Assembly (NCBI RefSeq): GCF_010093185.1 | Contig: NZ_PDWL01000028.1 | Location: forward strand, 1 to 40,614 | DNA length: 40,614 nucleotides | From: Pseudoxanthomonas jiangsuensis | GTDB lineage: Bacteria; Pseudomonadota; Gammaproteobacteria; Xanthomonadales; Xanthomonadaceae | Reading direction: 5' to 3' | Translations under genes and position numbers: made by a program | The notes under the pieces: model-generated | Databases searched by the model: none | Seen by the model: the letters and a program-made list of their open reading frames with translations, nothing else | Told to the model about the DNA's origin: nothing | Shown here: piece by piece, positions 12,905-20,993 of the stretch | How positions within the stretch are numbered: the first letter of the stretch is position 1 | Layout of the letters: each line of letters begins with the position of its first letter

Positions 12905-14500
12905 TCAGCCCGCCTTCGCCGGTTTCTGCAAAGACAGCAGCCCCAGCAGGGCCGCCAGCACCGCGTAGGCCGCGGCGAACTGCCAGGCGATGGTCGCGCG
13001 CAGTCCCTCCAGGTTCCACGGCAGGTAGATGCCGCCGCGCGGATCGACCGAATGCACGATCCCGAACAGGGTCAGCGCCGCGGCCAGCAGCAGCACCGCC
13101 GCCGCCCGGCGCGGCCTCTGCTCGACGATCGCCACCAGCGCGGTGCTCCACAGCATCGCGGTGATGATGAAGCCGTTGCCCAGGGTCACGATCGTGGCCA
13201 GGTCCGGCAGACCGTGGGCGTCGATCCCGGCGTACAGCGCGGCGAACGCGTCCGGCGCGATCCAGGCCGGGTTGCCGAGCTTGATCCCCAGCAGGTAGGC
13301 GATCGCCGGCAGGAACGCCAGCGCCACCGCCGGCGCATGCCGGCGCGGACTCTCGTGGAAGGCCTGCACGGTGATGTCGAGGCCGACGTAGACGATGATC
13401 GGCGCCAGCGCCGCCACCGGCAGCCACTGCACCAGGGTGGCGACGTAGCCGAGGATCCCGCCCAGGCCGATGAACAGCCCGGTCAGCAGGGTGTAGCCGT
13501 GGCGCGCGCCCATGTGCTTGTAGGCCGGCTGGCCGATGTAGGGCGTGGTCTGGGCCACGCCGCCGCACAGCCCCGCCACCAGGGTGGAGAAGGCCTCGGC
13601 CAGCAGCACGTCGCGGGTGCGGTAGTCGTCGCCGGCCGCGCGCGCGCTCTCGGCCACGTTGATCCCGCCGACCACCATCAGCAGTCCGAACGGCAGCAGC
13701 AGCGGCAGGTAGGGCACGGTATCGGCCAGGCCGTCGACGAAGCCCAGGCTGGGCCAGGGCAGGACGAAGCTCAGCGGCTGCGCCTGCGGCAGGGCGAAGC
13801 CCGGCAGGCCCAGCCCGGCCAGGCCCAGACCGTAGTAGAGGACGGTGCCGAGCACGAACGCGGCGAACACCCCCGGCACGCCCCACGGCAGCCGGCCCCG
13901 GCCCAGCAGCACGTACAGCAAAAGGCCCAGGCTGGCCAGGCCGACCACCGGGTTGCGCAGGGTCTCCACCAGCGGCAGGAAGCCCAGCAGGGCCAGCGCC
14001 GCGCCGCCGATCGAGCCGAGCAGGGCCGCGCGCGGCAGCACCCGGGTGATCCAGTCGCCGGCGAAGGACAGGGCCAGCTTGAGCACGCCCATCACCACCA
14101 GCGAGGCCATGCCCAGCTGCCAGGTGGCCTGGGCCGCGGCCGCCTCGTCCAGGCCCTGCTGGCGGAAGCCCACATAGGCCGGCCCCAGCACCAGCAGGGC
14201 CATGCCGATGCTGGTCGGCGCGTCCAGGCCCAGCGGCATCGCGGTGACGTCGGCGCGGCCTTCGCGCGCGGCCAGCCGCCGCGCCATCGCGGTGTAGACC
14301 AGGTTGCCGACCAGCACGCCCAGGGCGGTGCCGGGGAACATCCTCTGGAACACCACCTCGGCCGGGAAGCCGAAGATGCCGACCAGCGCGGCGGCGATGA
14401 AGCCCAGGATCGACAGGTTGTCGACCACCAGGCCGAAGAAGCCGTTGAGGTCGCCGGCGACGAACCAGGGCAGGCGGCGGGAAGCGGAAGCGTGCGGCAT
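12905..14500 (-). CDS. NCS2/AzgA-like membrane permease
   Basis: A 531-aa polytopic inner-membrane protein with about 12-14 hydrophobic segments. The N-terminal FFGLVVDNLSILGFIAAAL, the ADVTAMPLGLDAPTSIGMAL block and GGVAQTTPYIGQPAYKHMGA resemble the signature regions of the nucleobase-ascorbate/AzgA-type (NCS2, xanthine/uracil or adenine/guanine/hypoxanthine) permeases. The resemblance is to the fold and motif layout; substrate residues are not conserved enough for me to name a nucleobase. Start: MPHASAS at 14500; an in-frame codon 45 nt upstream adds only hydrophilic sequence. It lies 49 nt downstream of a TonB receptor on the same strand, itself after a lipoprotein. That suggests an outer-plus-inner-membrane uptake route for one substrate, perhaps a purine or related heterocycle (inference). 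Confidence 0.72.
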   Translation of the reverse strand: MPHASASRRLPWFVAGDLNGFFGLVVDNLSILGFIAAALVGIFGFPAEVVFQRMFPGTALGVLVGNLVYTAMARRLAAREGRADVTAMPLGLDAPTSIGMALLVLGPAYVGFRQQGLDEAAAAQATWQLGMASLVVMGVLKLALSFAGDWITRVLPRAALLGSIGGAALALLGFLPLVETLRNPVVGLASLGLLLYVLLGRGRLPWGVPGVFAAFVLGTVLYYGLGLAGLGLPGFALPQAQPLSFVLPWPSLGFVDGLADTVPYLPLLLPFGLLMVVGGINVAESARAAGDDYRTRDVLLAEAFSTLVAGLCGGVAQTTPYIGQPAYKHMGARHGYTLLTGLFIGLGGILGYVATLVQWLPVAALAPIIVYVGLDITVQAFHESPRRHAPAVALAFLPAIAYLLGIKLGNPAWIAPDAFAALYAGIDAHGLPDLATIVTLGNGFIITAMLWSTALVAIVEQRPRRAAAVLLLAAALTLFGIVHSVDPRGGIYLPWNLEGLRATIAWQFAAAYAVLAALLGLLSLQKPAKAG

Positions 14501-14549
14501 CGTGGTTCCGTGGTGGGAGACGGCCGGGGCGGATGCCCCGGCCACAGGC

Positions 14550-16808
14550 TCAGAACGCGTACCTGAACTCCACGCCCCAGGTCCGCGGCTCGTTGATGAA
14601 GCCGGTCAGGTTGTTGAAGTCGATCCCGCCCACGATCCGGGTCTGGTCGGTGATGTTGCGGCCGAACACCGCCAGGTCGTAGTCGCCGCCGCCCCAGCCG
14701 TAGCCCACCCGCAGGCCGCCCTCCAGCGAGGAACGGCCGCGGAACTCCGGCGACTCGTACAGGAAGAAGTTGACCGCGCTGCGGTAGGCCCAGTCGGTGT
14801 AGGCGTAGAACTCGCCCTCGCCCACCGGCACGCCGTAGCGCAGGGTCAGGTTGTGGATCCACTCCGGCGCCTGCGGCAGGGAATTGCCGTCGATCAGGGC
14901 GTAGGTGCCCCCGGCGATGGTCGTGGTCGGGTCGGTGATGGTGCAGCCGCCGCCGCAGATGGCCACGGCCAGGTTCGGGTCGTCGATCTGCGTGTCGTTG
15001 TAGCTGCTGCCCCAGGTCAGCAGCAGGCCTTCGGCCAGCCACGCCTCCAGGTCCAGCTCCGCGCCCTGGCCCAGGGTCTTGTCGGCGTTGAGCAGGGTGG
15101 CGATGTTGGCGCCGCCGCCGACCGCGATCAGCTGCTGGTCGCTGACCTCGTAGCGGAACAGGTTGAAGCCCAGCCGCGCGCGGCGGTCCCACAGGTCGGC
15201 CTTGATCCCGGCCTCGTAGGAGATCACCTTCTCCGAGTCGGCGGTGGACACGCCGCCGTTGGGCGCGGCGGCCGAGGCGAACAGCAGCCGGCCCTGGATC
15301 GACGGCGCGCGGAAGCCCTTGGCCACGCGCGCGTACAGGTTCACCGCATCGCTGACGGTGTAGACCGCGCTGGCGTCCCAGCTGACGTCGTCCACGTCGG
15401 TGGCCACGGTGTACGGGCCGCCCACCGGGGCGCCGAACGGCGCCGCCTCCAGCACCCGCGCCGAGAAGTCCTTCTCGTCCTGGGTGTAGCGTACGCCGGC
15501 GCGCAGCCTCAGCCGCTCGCTGGCGGCGAACTCGCCGGAAGCGAACACGGCCCAGGCGGTGTTCTCCTGCTCCTGCACCGCGTGGCCGGCCAGCGGATTG
15601 CCCGGCGCCAGCGAGTCGTAGTTGAAGCTGTCGATGGTCAGGTCCTCGCGGTACCAGAACAGGCCGGCCTGCCAGTCGAAGCGGCCGCCGTAGTCCGACT
15701 CCAGGCGCAGTTCCTGGCTGACCTGCTTGTGGTCGGGGATGCCGTCGGCCGACTCGGAGGCGAACGGGATCAGCCCCGGGCCAGAGTCGGGCAGGAACAC
15801 CGCGCCGTAGCCGCCGTCGATGTCACCGCGGTTGAGCGACTCCAGGGTCTCGTAGCCGGTGATCGAGTGCAGGCTCAGGTCGCCGAAGTCCCAGCGCAGG
15901 CGCGCGCTGCCGCCCCAGGCCTCCAGGTCGGAGAAGTTGATCCCGTCGACCGCCACCTTGTCCCTGTCGAAGCCGGCGACGAAGCGGTTGCTGCCCGGCT
16001 CGATGATGTTGGCCCGGAACAGCCGCGCGGTGCCGTTGAGGTCGCGCCGGTGCAGGTTGAACAGGGCCTCGAAGCCCTCGCCCTCGTACAGCAGCTGCAG
16101 CCGCGCGGCCGATTCGTCGTAGCCCTCGAAGCCGTCGTTGGCGCCGGCGGCGTAGGTGTTGTCCACCCAGTCGTCGCGGCGCTGGTACAGCGCCGACACC
16201 CGCCCCGACCAGTTGCCGCCCAGGGCGCCGCCGACCGCGCCCTCGAAGTTGAACATCGCGTCGCTGCCGTAGGCGACCTGGGCGTAGCCGCTGGTCTCCT
16301 GCGCCGGGCGCACCGAATCGAACTTGACCACGCCGGCCGGGGTGTTGCGCCCGAACAGGGTGCCCTGCGGGCCGCGCAGGACCTCGACCTGGGCGATGTC
16401 GAACACCGGGAAGCCCTTGAGCAGGGGGTTCTCCTGGACCACGTCGTCGTACACCAGCGACACCGGCTGGGAGGCGTTGAGGTCGAAGTCGGTGTTGCCC
16501 AGGCCGCGGATGTAGAAGCGCGGGAAGGCGCGGCCGTAGGAGGACTCGATGTTCAGGCTGGGCACCCGCGCCGACAGGAAGCGGATGTCAGTGCCGCCGG
16601 AGCCGAGCACGTCCAGCTTCTCGGCGTCGATGCTGGTGATCGACACCGGCACCTCGCGGATGTTCTCGACCTTGCGCTGGGCGGTGACCTGGACCGCGTC
16701 CAGGGTGGTGGCGCTGTCCTGGGCGGCGGCCAGCGCCGGCGAAAGGGCCAGGATGGTGGCGGCGGCCAGCGCGTGCGGGCGCGGCGTACGGCGGGAGGGC
16801 GTGGTCAT
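14550..16808 (-). CDS. TonB-dependent receptor linked to NCS2-like permease
   Basis: A 752-aa outer-membrane receptor. The signal peptide (ALAAATILALSPALAAAQ, cleavage near residue 30) is followed by a TonB box region (TLDAVQVTAQR) and the plug (REVPVSITSID, RFYIRGLGNTDFD, VEVLRGPQGTLFGRNTPAGV). The barrel ends FRYAF. The VTAQR...EVPVSIT...LRGPQGTLFGRNT style belongs to the large receptor class abundant in Caulobacter, sphingomonads and Xanthomonadaceae. It is not closely related to the other two receptors here. GAGGA lies 7 nt before the ATG, a good ribosome site. It is the middle gene of DUF3574 lipoprotein - receptor - permease (67- and 49-nt gaps). The ligand is inferred only from the permease. 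Confidence 0.93.
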   Translation of the reverse strand: MTTPSRRTPRPHALAAATILALSPALAAAQDSATTLDAVQVTAQRKVENIREVPVSITSIDAEKLDVLGSGGTDIRFLSARVPSLNIESSYGRAFPRFYIRGLGNTDFDLNASQPVSLVYDDVVQENPLLKGFPVFDIAQVEVLRGPQGTLFGRNTPAGVVKFDSVRPAQETSGYAQVAYGSDAMFNFEGAVGGALGGNWSGRVSALYQRRDDWVDNTYAAGANDGFEGYDESAARLQLLYEGEGFEALFNLHRRDLNGTARLFRANIIEPGSNRFVAGFDRDKVAVDGINFSDLEAWGGSARLRWDFGDLSLHSITGYETLESLNRGDIDGGYGAVFLPDSGPGLIPFASESADGIPDHKQVSQELRLESDYGGRFDWQAGLFWYREDLTIDSFNYDSLAPGNPLAGHAVQEQENTAWAVFASGEFAASERLRLRAGVRYTQDEKDFSARVLEAAPFGAPVGGPYTVATDVDDVSWDASAVYTVSDAVNLYARVAKGFRAPSIQGRLLFASAAAPNGGVSTADSEKVISYEAGIKADLWDRRARLGFNLFRYEVSDQQLIAVGGGANIATLLNADKTLGQGAELDLEAWLAEGLLLTWGSSYNDTQIDDPNLAVAICGGGCTITDPTTTIAGGTYALIDGNSLPQAPEWIHNLTLRYGVPVGEGEFYAYTDWAYRSAVNFFLYESPEFRGRSSLEGGLRVGYGWGGGDYDLAVFGRNITDQTRIVGGIDFNNLTGFINEPRTWGVEFRYAF

Positions 16809-16875
16809 GGCGGGTCCTCGGGGGTGGGAATGGACGCGGGAACAGCGGCCGCGGCGGCAGGCGCGCCGCCCGGCC

Positions 16876-17349
16876 TCAGAACGATACTTCCACCGGCTGC
16901 CGCGACCACAGCACCGACTGGTGCCCGGTGGCCTCCTTCCAGGCCAGGCGGATGGCCTCGATGTCGGCGCGGCGCTCCGGGGTGTCCTCGTGCAGGATCA
17001 CCAGCACCTTGGTCCGCAGCCGGTTCGGCTCCGGCGCGCCGCGGAACAGCCACTGGCCGTAGGCGTCGAACACGGTCAGGCCGTCGGGGAAGCGCGGGGT
17101 GACCTCGGTGTCGAGGAAGGCGCGCCAGCGCTCCTCGCCGATGGCGTCGGTCTGGCTGCGCTCGGACGGCCCGTCCTCGCGGCCGACGCCGAAGTACAGC
17201 TCGCTGCGGACCCAGCCCTGGGCCTGCGCCGGGCGGGCCGCATCGCCCTGCAGGCTGGCGCTGGCGGCCGGGCCCGCCGGCGCCGGGACGGAGGCGCAGC
17301 CGGCCAGCAAGGCGGCGGACAGCAGCAGGACGGGAAGGCGCAGGCGCAT
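16876..17349 (-). CDS. DUF3574 lipoprotein
   Basis: A 157-aa predicted lipoprotein. The N-terminus MRLRLPVLLLSAALLAGC ends in a lipobox (LLAGC, cysteine 18). The mature part matches DUF3574: WVRSELYFGVG, then ERWRAFLDTEVTPRFPDGLT, FDAYGQWLF and KVLVILHED. The function of DUF3574 is unknown. AGGAA lies 7 nt before the ATG at 17349. Upstream in-frame ATGs would destroy the lipoprotein signal and run through a palindrome, so they are rejected. It is the first gene of the leftward operon with the TonB receptor and the permease. A substrate-binding or envelope accessory role is possible but is inference. Confidence 0.85.
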   Translation of the reverse strand: MRLRLPVLLLSAALLAGCASVPAPAGPAASASLQGDAARPAQAQGWVRSELYFGVGREDGPSERSQTDAIGEERWRAFLDTEVTPRFPDGLTVFDAYGQWLFRGAPEPNRLRTKVLVILHEDTPERRADIEAIRLAWKEATGHQSVLWSRQPVEVSF

Positions 17350-17406
17350 GGGGCGGTTCCTGTGAAAGGCCGGCAGGGTGTGCGCGGCGGCGCGGGCCGG
17401 CAAACA

Positions 17407-17436
17407 ACGCCGCGGCATAAGGTCATGCCGCGGCGT
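17407..17436. promoter_or_regulatory. 12-bp-arm palindrome, candidate operator
   Basis: ACGCCGCGGCAT (17407-17418) and ATGCCGCGGCGT (17425-17436) are perfect inverted repeats separated by AAGGTC. The site lies in the 164-bp region between the divergent DUF3574 lipoprotein and TonB receptor 3 genes, a natural place for a dimeric regulator to control both. There is no T-run on either side, which argues against a terminator. Confidence 0.5.
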
Positions 17437-17513
17437 GACTTCGCCGGGCCGGCACCGGCGGCGATCATATCGCTTCATCCGGATGGATGTATCCCCACAG
17501 CCTGGAACACCCG

Positions 17514-19946
17514 ATGTCCCGCCCGCACCCGATCCCGTCCGCGCTCGCCCTGGCCTTGGCCGCCGTCCTGCCGGCCCTCGCCGCGCCCGCCGCCGCGCAG
17601 TCCACCACCACCCTCGACCAGGTAATCGTCACCGGCACCCGCGCCGCCGACCGCACCGTGCTCGAATCCACCTCGCCGGTGGACGTGCTCACCGCCGAGG
17701 ACATCCGCCGCGCCGGCGTGGTCAACGGCGAGCTGGGCAGCGCCCTGCAGGCTTTGCTGCCTTCGATCAACTTCCCGCGCCAGTCCAACTCCGGCGGCGC
17801 CGACCACGTCCGCGCCGCGCAGCTGCGCGGGCTCTCGCCCGACCAGGTGCTGGTCCTGGTCAACGGCAAGCGCCGGCACACCAGCGCCCTGGTCAGCACC
17901 GGCAGCAAGATCGGCCGCGGCACCACCCCGGTGGACTACAACGCCATCCCGGTCAGCGCGATCAAGCGGATCGAGGTGCTGCGCGACGGCGCCGGCGCCC
18001 AGTACGGCTCGGACGCGGTGGCCGGCGTGGTCAACGTGATCCTCGACGACGGCGCCGACGGCGGCGCGCTGGAGGCGAGCTACGGCCTGCACCACACCGA
18101 CGTGGAACCGATCGGCCGCACCCTCAGCGACGGCCAGACGAGCTTCCTGTCCGGCAAGGTAGGCACCGCGCTCGGCGCCGACGGCTTCCTGCGCGTGGGC
18201 CTGGAACTGAAGAACCGCGAGGCGACCAACCGCGCCGGCTACGACCAGGTGCCGCCCTGGGACCAGACCGACGCCAACCTGGCCGTGCAGGGCCGCCGCA
18301 ACTACCACCTCGGCGACGGCGACTCCAAGGACCTCAACGCCTGGTTCAACACCGAGATCGCGCTCGGCGCCGACGCCACCCTGTACGGCTTCGGCACCTT
18401 CAACCAGCGCGACACCGAGGGCGCCAACTACTACCGCTACCCCGAGGGCGACGCCAACTGGCCGCAGGTCTATCCGGACGGCTACCGGCCGGTATCGGTC
18501 GGCGAGAACCGTGATGTCGGCGTGGTCGCCGGCGTGCGCGGGCGCTGGGGCGCCTGGGACTACGACGCCAGCCTCAACCATGGCCGCAACGACTTCACCT
18601 ACCGCCTGCGCGACTCGCTCAACGCCTCGCTCGGCCCCTCCAGCCCGACCCGCTTCCGCACCGGCGACTACGCCTTCGAACAGACCCTGGCCAACCTGGA
18701 CCTGAGCCGCGGCTTCGAGTCCGGCGACGCCTTCCACAGCCTGGCGGTGGGCGCCGAGTTCCGCGCCGAGCACTACGAAACCGGCGCGGGCGACCCGGCC
18801 AGCTATGCGATCGGTCCCTACACCGACCGCCCGGCCGGCTCCCAGGCCGGCGGCGGCCTGACCCCGCAGGACGAGGCCGACCTCGACCGCGACGTGGCCA
18901 GCGCCTACGCCACCGTGTCCTCGCGCTTCGGCGAGAAGTTCAGCACCGACCTGAGCGCGCGCTACGAGCGTTACCAGGACTTCGGCGGCCAGTTCACCGG
19001 CAAGCTGGCCGCGCGCTACGAGTTCGCCCCGGCCTTCGCCCTGCGCGGCGCGGTCTCCAGCAACTTCCGCGCACCGGCGCTGGCCCAGGTCGGCTACGAG
19101 TCGACCAGCACCGGCTACAACGCCGCCGGCCAGATCGTCGAGGGCCGGCTGCTGTCGGTGAACAATCCGATCGCGCGCGCGCTCGGCGCCACCGACCTGG
19201 ACCCGGAGAAGTCCGTCAACCTCAGCCTGGGCTTCACCAGCCGGATCGGCGAGCGCTTCGACCTGTCCTTGGACCTGTTCCAGATCGAGATCGACGACCG
19301 CATCGCCCTGTCCGAGGCGATCACCGGCGACGCCCTCACCGACTTCGTCGAGGCCAACTTCGACGTGGCCCGGATCGAGAGCGCGCAATTCTTCGTCAAC
19401 GCCGCCGACACCCGTACCCGCGGCGCCGAGCTGGTGGCCAACTGGCGCGACGAGCTGGCCGGTGGCCGCCTTTTGCTGACCGCCGCCTGGAGCTACGCCA
19501 AGACCGAGCTGGAGAACGTGGTCGCCACCCCGGCGCAGCTGGCCGCGCTGGACCCGGACTACATCGTGTTCGGGGTGGAGGAGAGCAACACTCTCACCGA
19601 CGCTGCGCCGCGCACCCGCGCCCAGTTCAGCGCCGGCTGGGACAACGACCGCTGGAGCCTGCTGGCGCGGCTGCAGCGCCACGGCAGCGCCAAGCGGGTG
19701 TTCAACTTCGGCGGCGGCTACGAGCCTGAGCAGGTCTACGGCGCCGAGTGGCAGCTGGACGCAGAGGCCGAATACCGGATCAGCGAGCGCTGGAGCGTGG
19801 CCATCGGCGGCCAGAACCTGACGGACGAGTACCCGGACCTGTCGAACGAGGACATCTACTACTTCGGCAACCTGCCCTACGACGTGCTCTCCCCGGTCGG
19901 CAGCAACGGCGCCTACTGGTACGGGCGGGTGCGCTATACGTTCTGA
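17514..19946 (+). CDS. TonB-dependent outer-membrane receptor, paralogue of receptor 1
   Basis: An 810-aa receptor with a clear signal peptide (SALALALAAVLPALAAPAAAQ, cleavage near residue 29) and a TonB box (TLDQVIVTGTRAADRTV). The plug motifs are AQLRGLSPDQVLVLVNGKRR and RIEVLRDGAGAQYGSDAVAG, and the barrel ends VRYTF. It shares these blocks nearly word for word with receptor 1 at 113-2455, as well as barrel segments such as NFRAPALAQ, DDRIALS and NAADTRTRGAE, so the two are paralogues. The start at 17514 (MSRPHP) gives an ideal signal peptide; an ATG at 17487 would prepend nine residues. No dedicated transporter is adjacent on this strand. It may share regulation with the divergent DUF3574-receptor-permease operon through the palindrome at 17407-17436. 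Confidence 0.93.
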   Translation: MSRPHPIPSALALALAAVLPALAAPAAAQSTTTLDQVIVTGTRAADRTVLESTSPVDVLTAEDIRRAGVVNGELGSALQALLPSINFPRQSNSGGADHVRAAQLRGLSPDQVLVLVNGKRRHTSALVSTGSKIGRGTTPVDYNAIPVSAIKRIEVLRDGAGAQYGSDAVAGVVNVILDDGADGGALEASYGLHHTDVEPIGRTLSDGQTSFLSGKVGTALGADGFLRVGLELKNREATNRAGYDQVPPWDQTDANLAVQGRRNYHLGDGDSKDLNAWFNTEIALGADATLYGFGTFNQRDTEGANYYRYPEGDANWPQVYPDGYRPVSVGENRDVGVVAGVRGRWGAWDYDASLNHGRNDFTYRLRDSLNASLGPSSPTRFRTGDYAFEQTLANLDLSRGFESGDAFHSLAVGAEFRAEHYETGAGDPASYAIGPYTDRPAGSQAGGGLTPQDEADLDRDVASAYATVSSRFGEKFSTDLSARYERYQDFGGQFTGKLAARYEFAPAFALRGAVSSNFRAPALAQVGYESTSTGYNAAGQIVEGRLLSVNNPIARALGATDLDPEKSVNLSLGFTSRIGERFDLSLDLFQIEIDDRIALSEAITGDALTDFVEANFDVARIESAQFFVNAADTRTRGAELVANWRDELAGGRLLLTAAWSYAKTELENVVATPAQLAALDPDYIVFGVEESNTLTDAAPRTRAQFSAGWDNDRWSLLARLQRHGSAKRVFNFGGGYEPEQVYGAEWQLDAEAEYRISERWSVAIGGQNLTDEYPDLSNEDIYYFGNLPYDVLSPVGSNGAYWYGRVRYTF

Positions 19947-19983
19947 GCCTGGGTTCGTTAGCGTCTGGCGAATGGCGGACCAA

Positions 19984-20051
19984 GTGGCACAGGGATGTGC
20001 CACGGCCCCGAGTAAAGACAGGATGTCGTCCCGAGGGGTGGGCCATCCCCC
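19984..20051 (+). repeat. Palindromic repeat of the AGGGAT/GGATG family
   Basis: GTGGCAC-AGGGAT-GTGCCAC (19984-20003) is followed by GGCCCCGAGTA, a short GACA-GGA-TGTC hairpin, CCGAG and a GGGG...CCCC stem. Hairpin 1 is nearly identical to that in the repeats at 4358-4459 and 39898-39999, while the second half differs in sequence but keeps the hairpin plan. It lies in the 218-bp gap between receptor 3 and otsB. Confidence 0.75.
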
Positions 20052-20164
20052 ATGTGACGGCGGACTCCTTCCGAAGCCGGCGCAACCCGATGCTCCTGCC
20101 GTTGCCAAGACAGCATTCCGGCGCGTGACCTGAACATCACGCCGTCATCGTGCACAATGGGGCC

Positions 20165-20941
20165 ATGGCCGACGCGACCCCACACCGCCCGGCGCCGCCA
20201 CTGCTCGACGCCTCCTGTGCGTTGTTCCTGGACGTGGACGGCACCCTCATCGACTTCGATCCCGACCCGGCGAGCGTGCGCCTGCTGCCGCAGGTGCGCG
20301 AGGCCATCGGCCGCATCGGCGACCGCCTCGGCGGCGCGGTGGCGCTGGTGAGCGGCCGCCCACTGGCGCAGCTGGACGCGCTGTTCGCACCGCTGCGGCT
20401 GCCCGCCGCCGGCCTGCACGGCCACCAGTTCCGCGCCACCGCCGAAGCGGAAGCGGAGATCCCCGCCGACACCTCCGCCTTCCTGCACGAGCTGCACGGC
20501 CGCGCCGCGCACCTGGCGGCGGCCCATCCCGGCGTGCTGGTGGAGGACAAGGGCGTGAGCCTGGCGCTGCACTGGCGCCAGGCGCCGGAGCACGCCACGA
20601 CCGTGCACGGCTTCGCCCGCGAGGCGATCGCCGGGCTGCCCGGCTACCGCCTGCAGCCGGGCGACCACGTGGTCGAGTTCGTCCCCGCCGGCGCCGACAA
20701 GGGCCGGGCCCTGGAACGGATGATGGCGCGCGCGCCGTTCGCCGGGCGGGTGCCGGTGTTCGTCGGCGACGACCTCACCGACGAATTCGGCTTCGCCGCC
20801 GCCAACTGCGGCGGCGGCTGGAGCGTGCGCGTGGGCACGCGCGAACCGAGCCACGCCAGCCACGCGCTGGCCGACACGCGCGCCGTGCACGCCTGGCTCA
20901 TCGCCAATGCGGCACAAGGGGAGGCCACCGACACGCGGTAG
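20165..20941 (+). CDS. otsB: Trehalose-6-phosphate phosphatase
   Basis: Cytosolic HAD-superfamily phosphatase that removes phosphate from trehalose 6-phosphate, the last step of the OtsAB route. The 258-aa protein has HAD motif I as LFLDVDGTLIDF (nucleophile D23, D25), motif II near LVSGRPL, the GLHGHQ block, and motif IV as VFVGDDLTDEFGF. It is typical OtsB length. The ATG at 20165 is chosen; a GTG at 20150 is the alternative. No Shine-Dalgarno is visible, and a -10-like CACAAT (20153-20158) ends 6 nt before the ATG, hinting at a leaderless message. First gene of otsB - GH15 - otsA, with 52 nt to the next gene. Confidence 0.95.
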   Translation: MADATPHRPAPPLLDASCALFLDVDGTLIDFDPDPASVRLLPQVREAIGRIGDRLGGAVALVSGRPLAQLDALFAPLRLPAAGLHGHQFRATAEAEAEIPADTSAFLHELHGRAAHLAAAHPGVLVEDKGVSLALHWRQAPEHATTVHGFAREAIAGLPGYRLQPGDHVVEFVPAGADKGRALERMMARAPFAGRVPVFVGDDLTDEFGFAAANCGGGWSVRVGTREPSHASHALADTRAVHAWLIANAAQGEATDTR

Positions 20942-20993
20942 CGCCATGGCGTCGCCGCGCCCGCATCCGACGGGACGAGCAAGGGGACAAGGA

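Noticed and set aside
14304..17102. Long plus-strand frame antisense to TonB receptor 2
   Set aside because: Low-complexity shadow; the minus strand carries an intact receptor with signal peptide and terminal aromatic residue.
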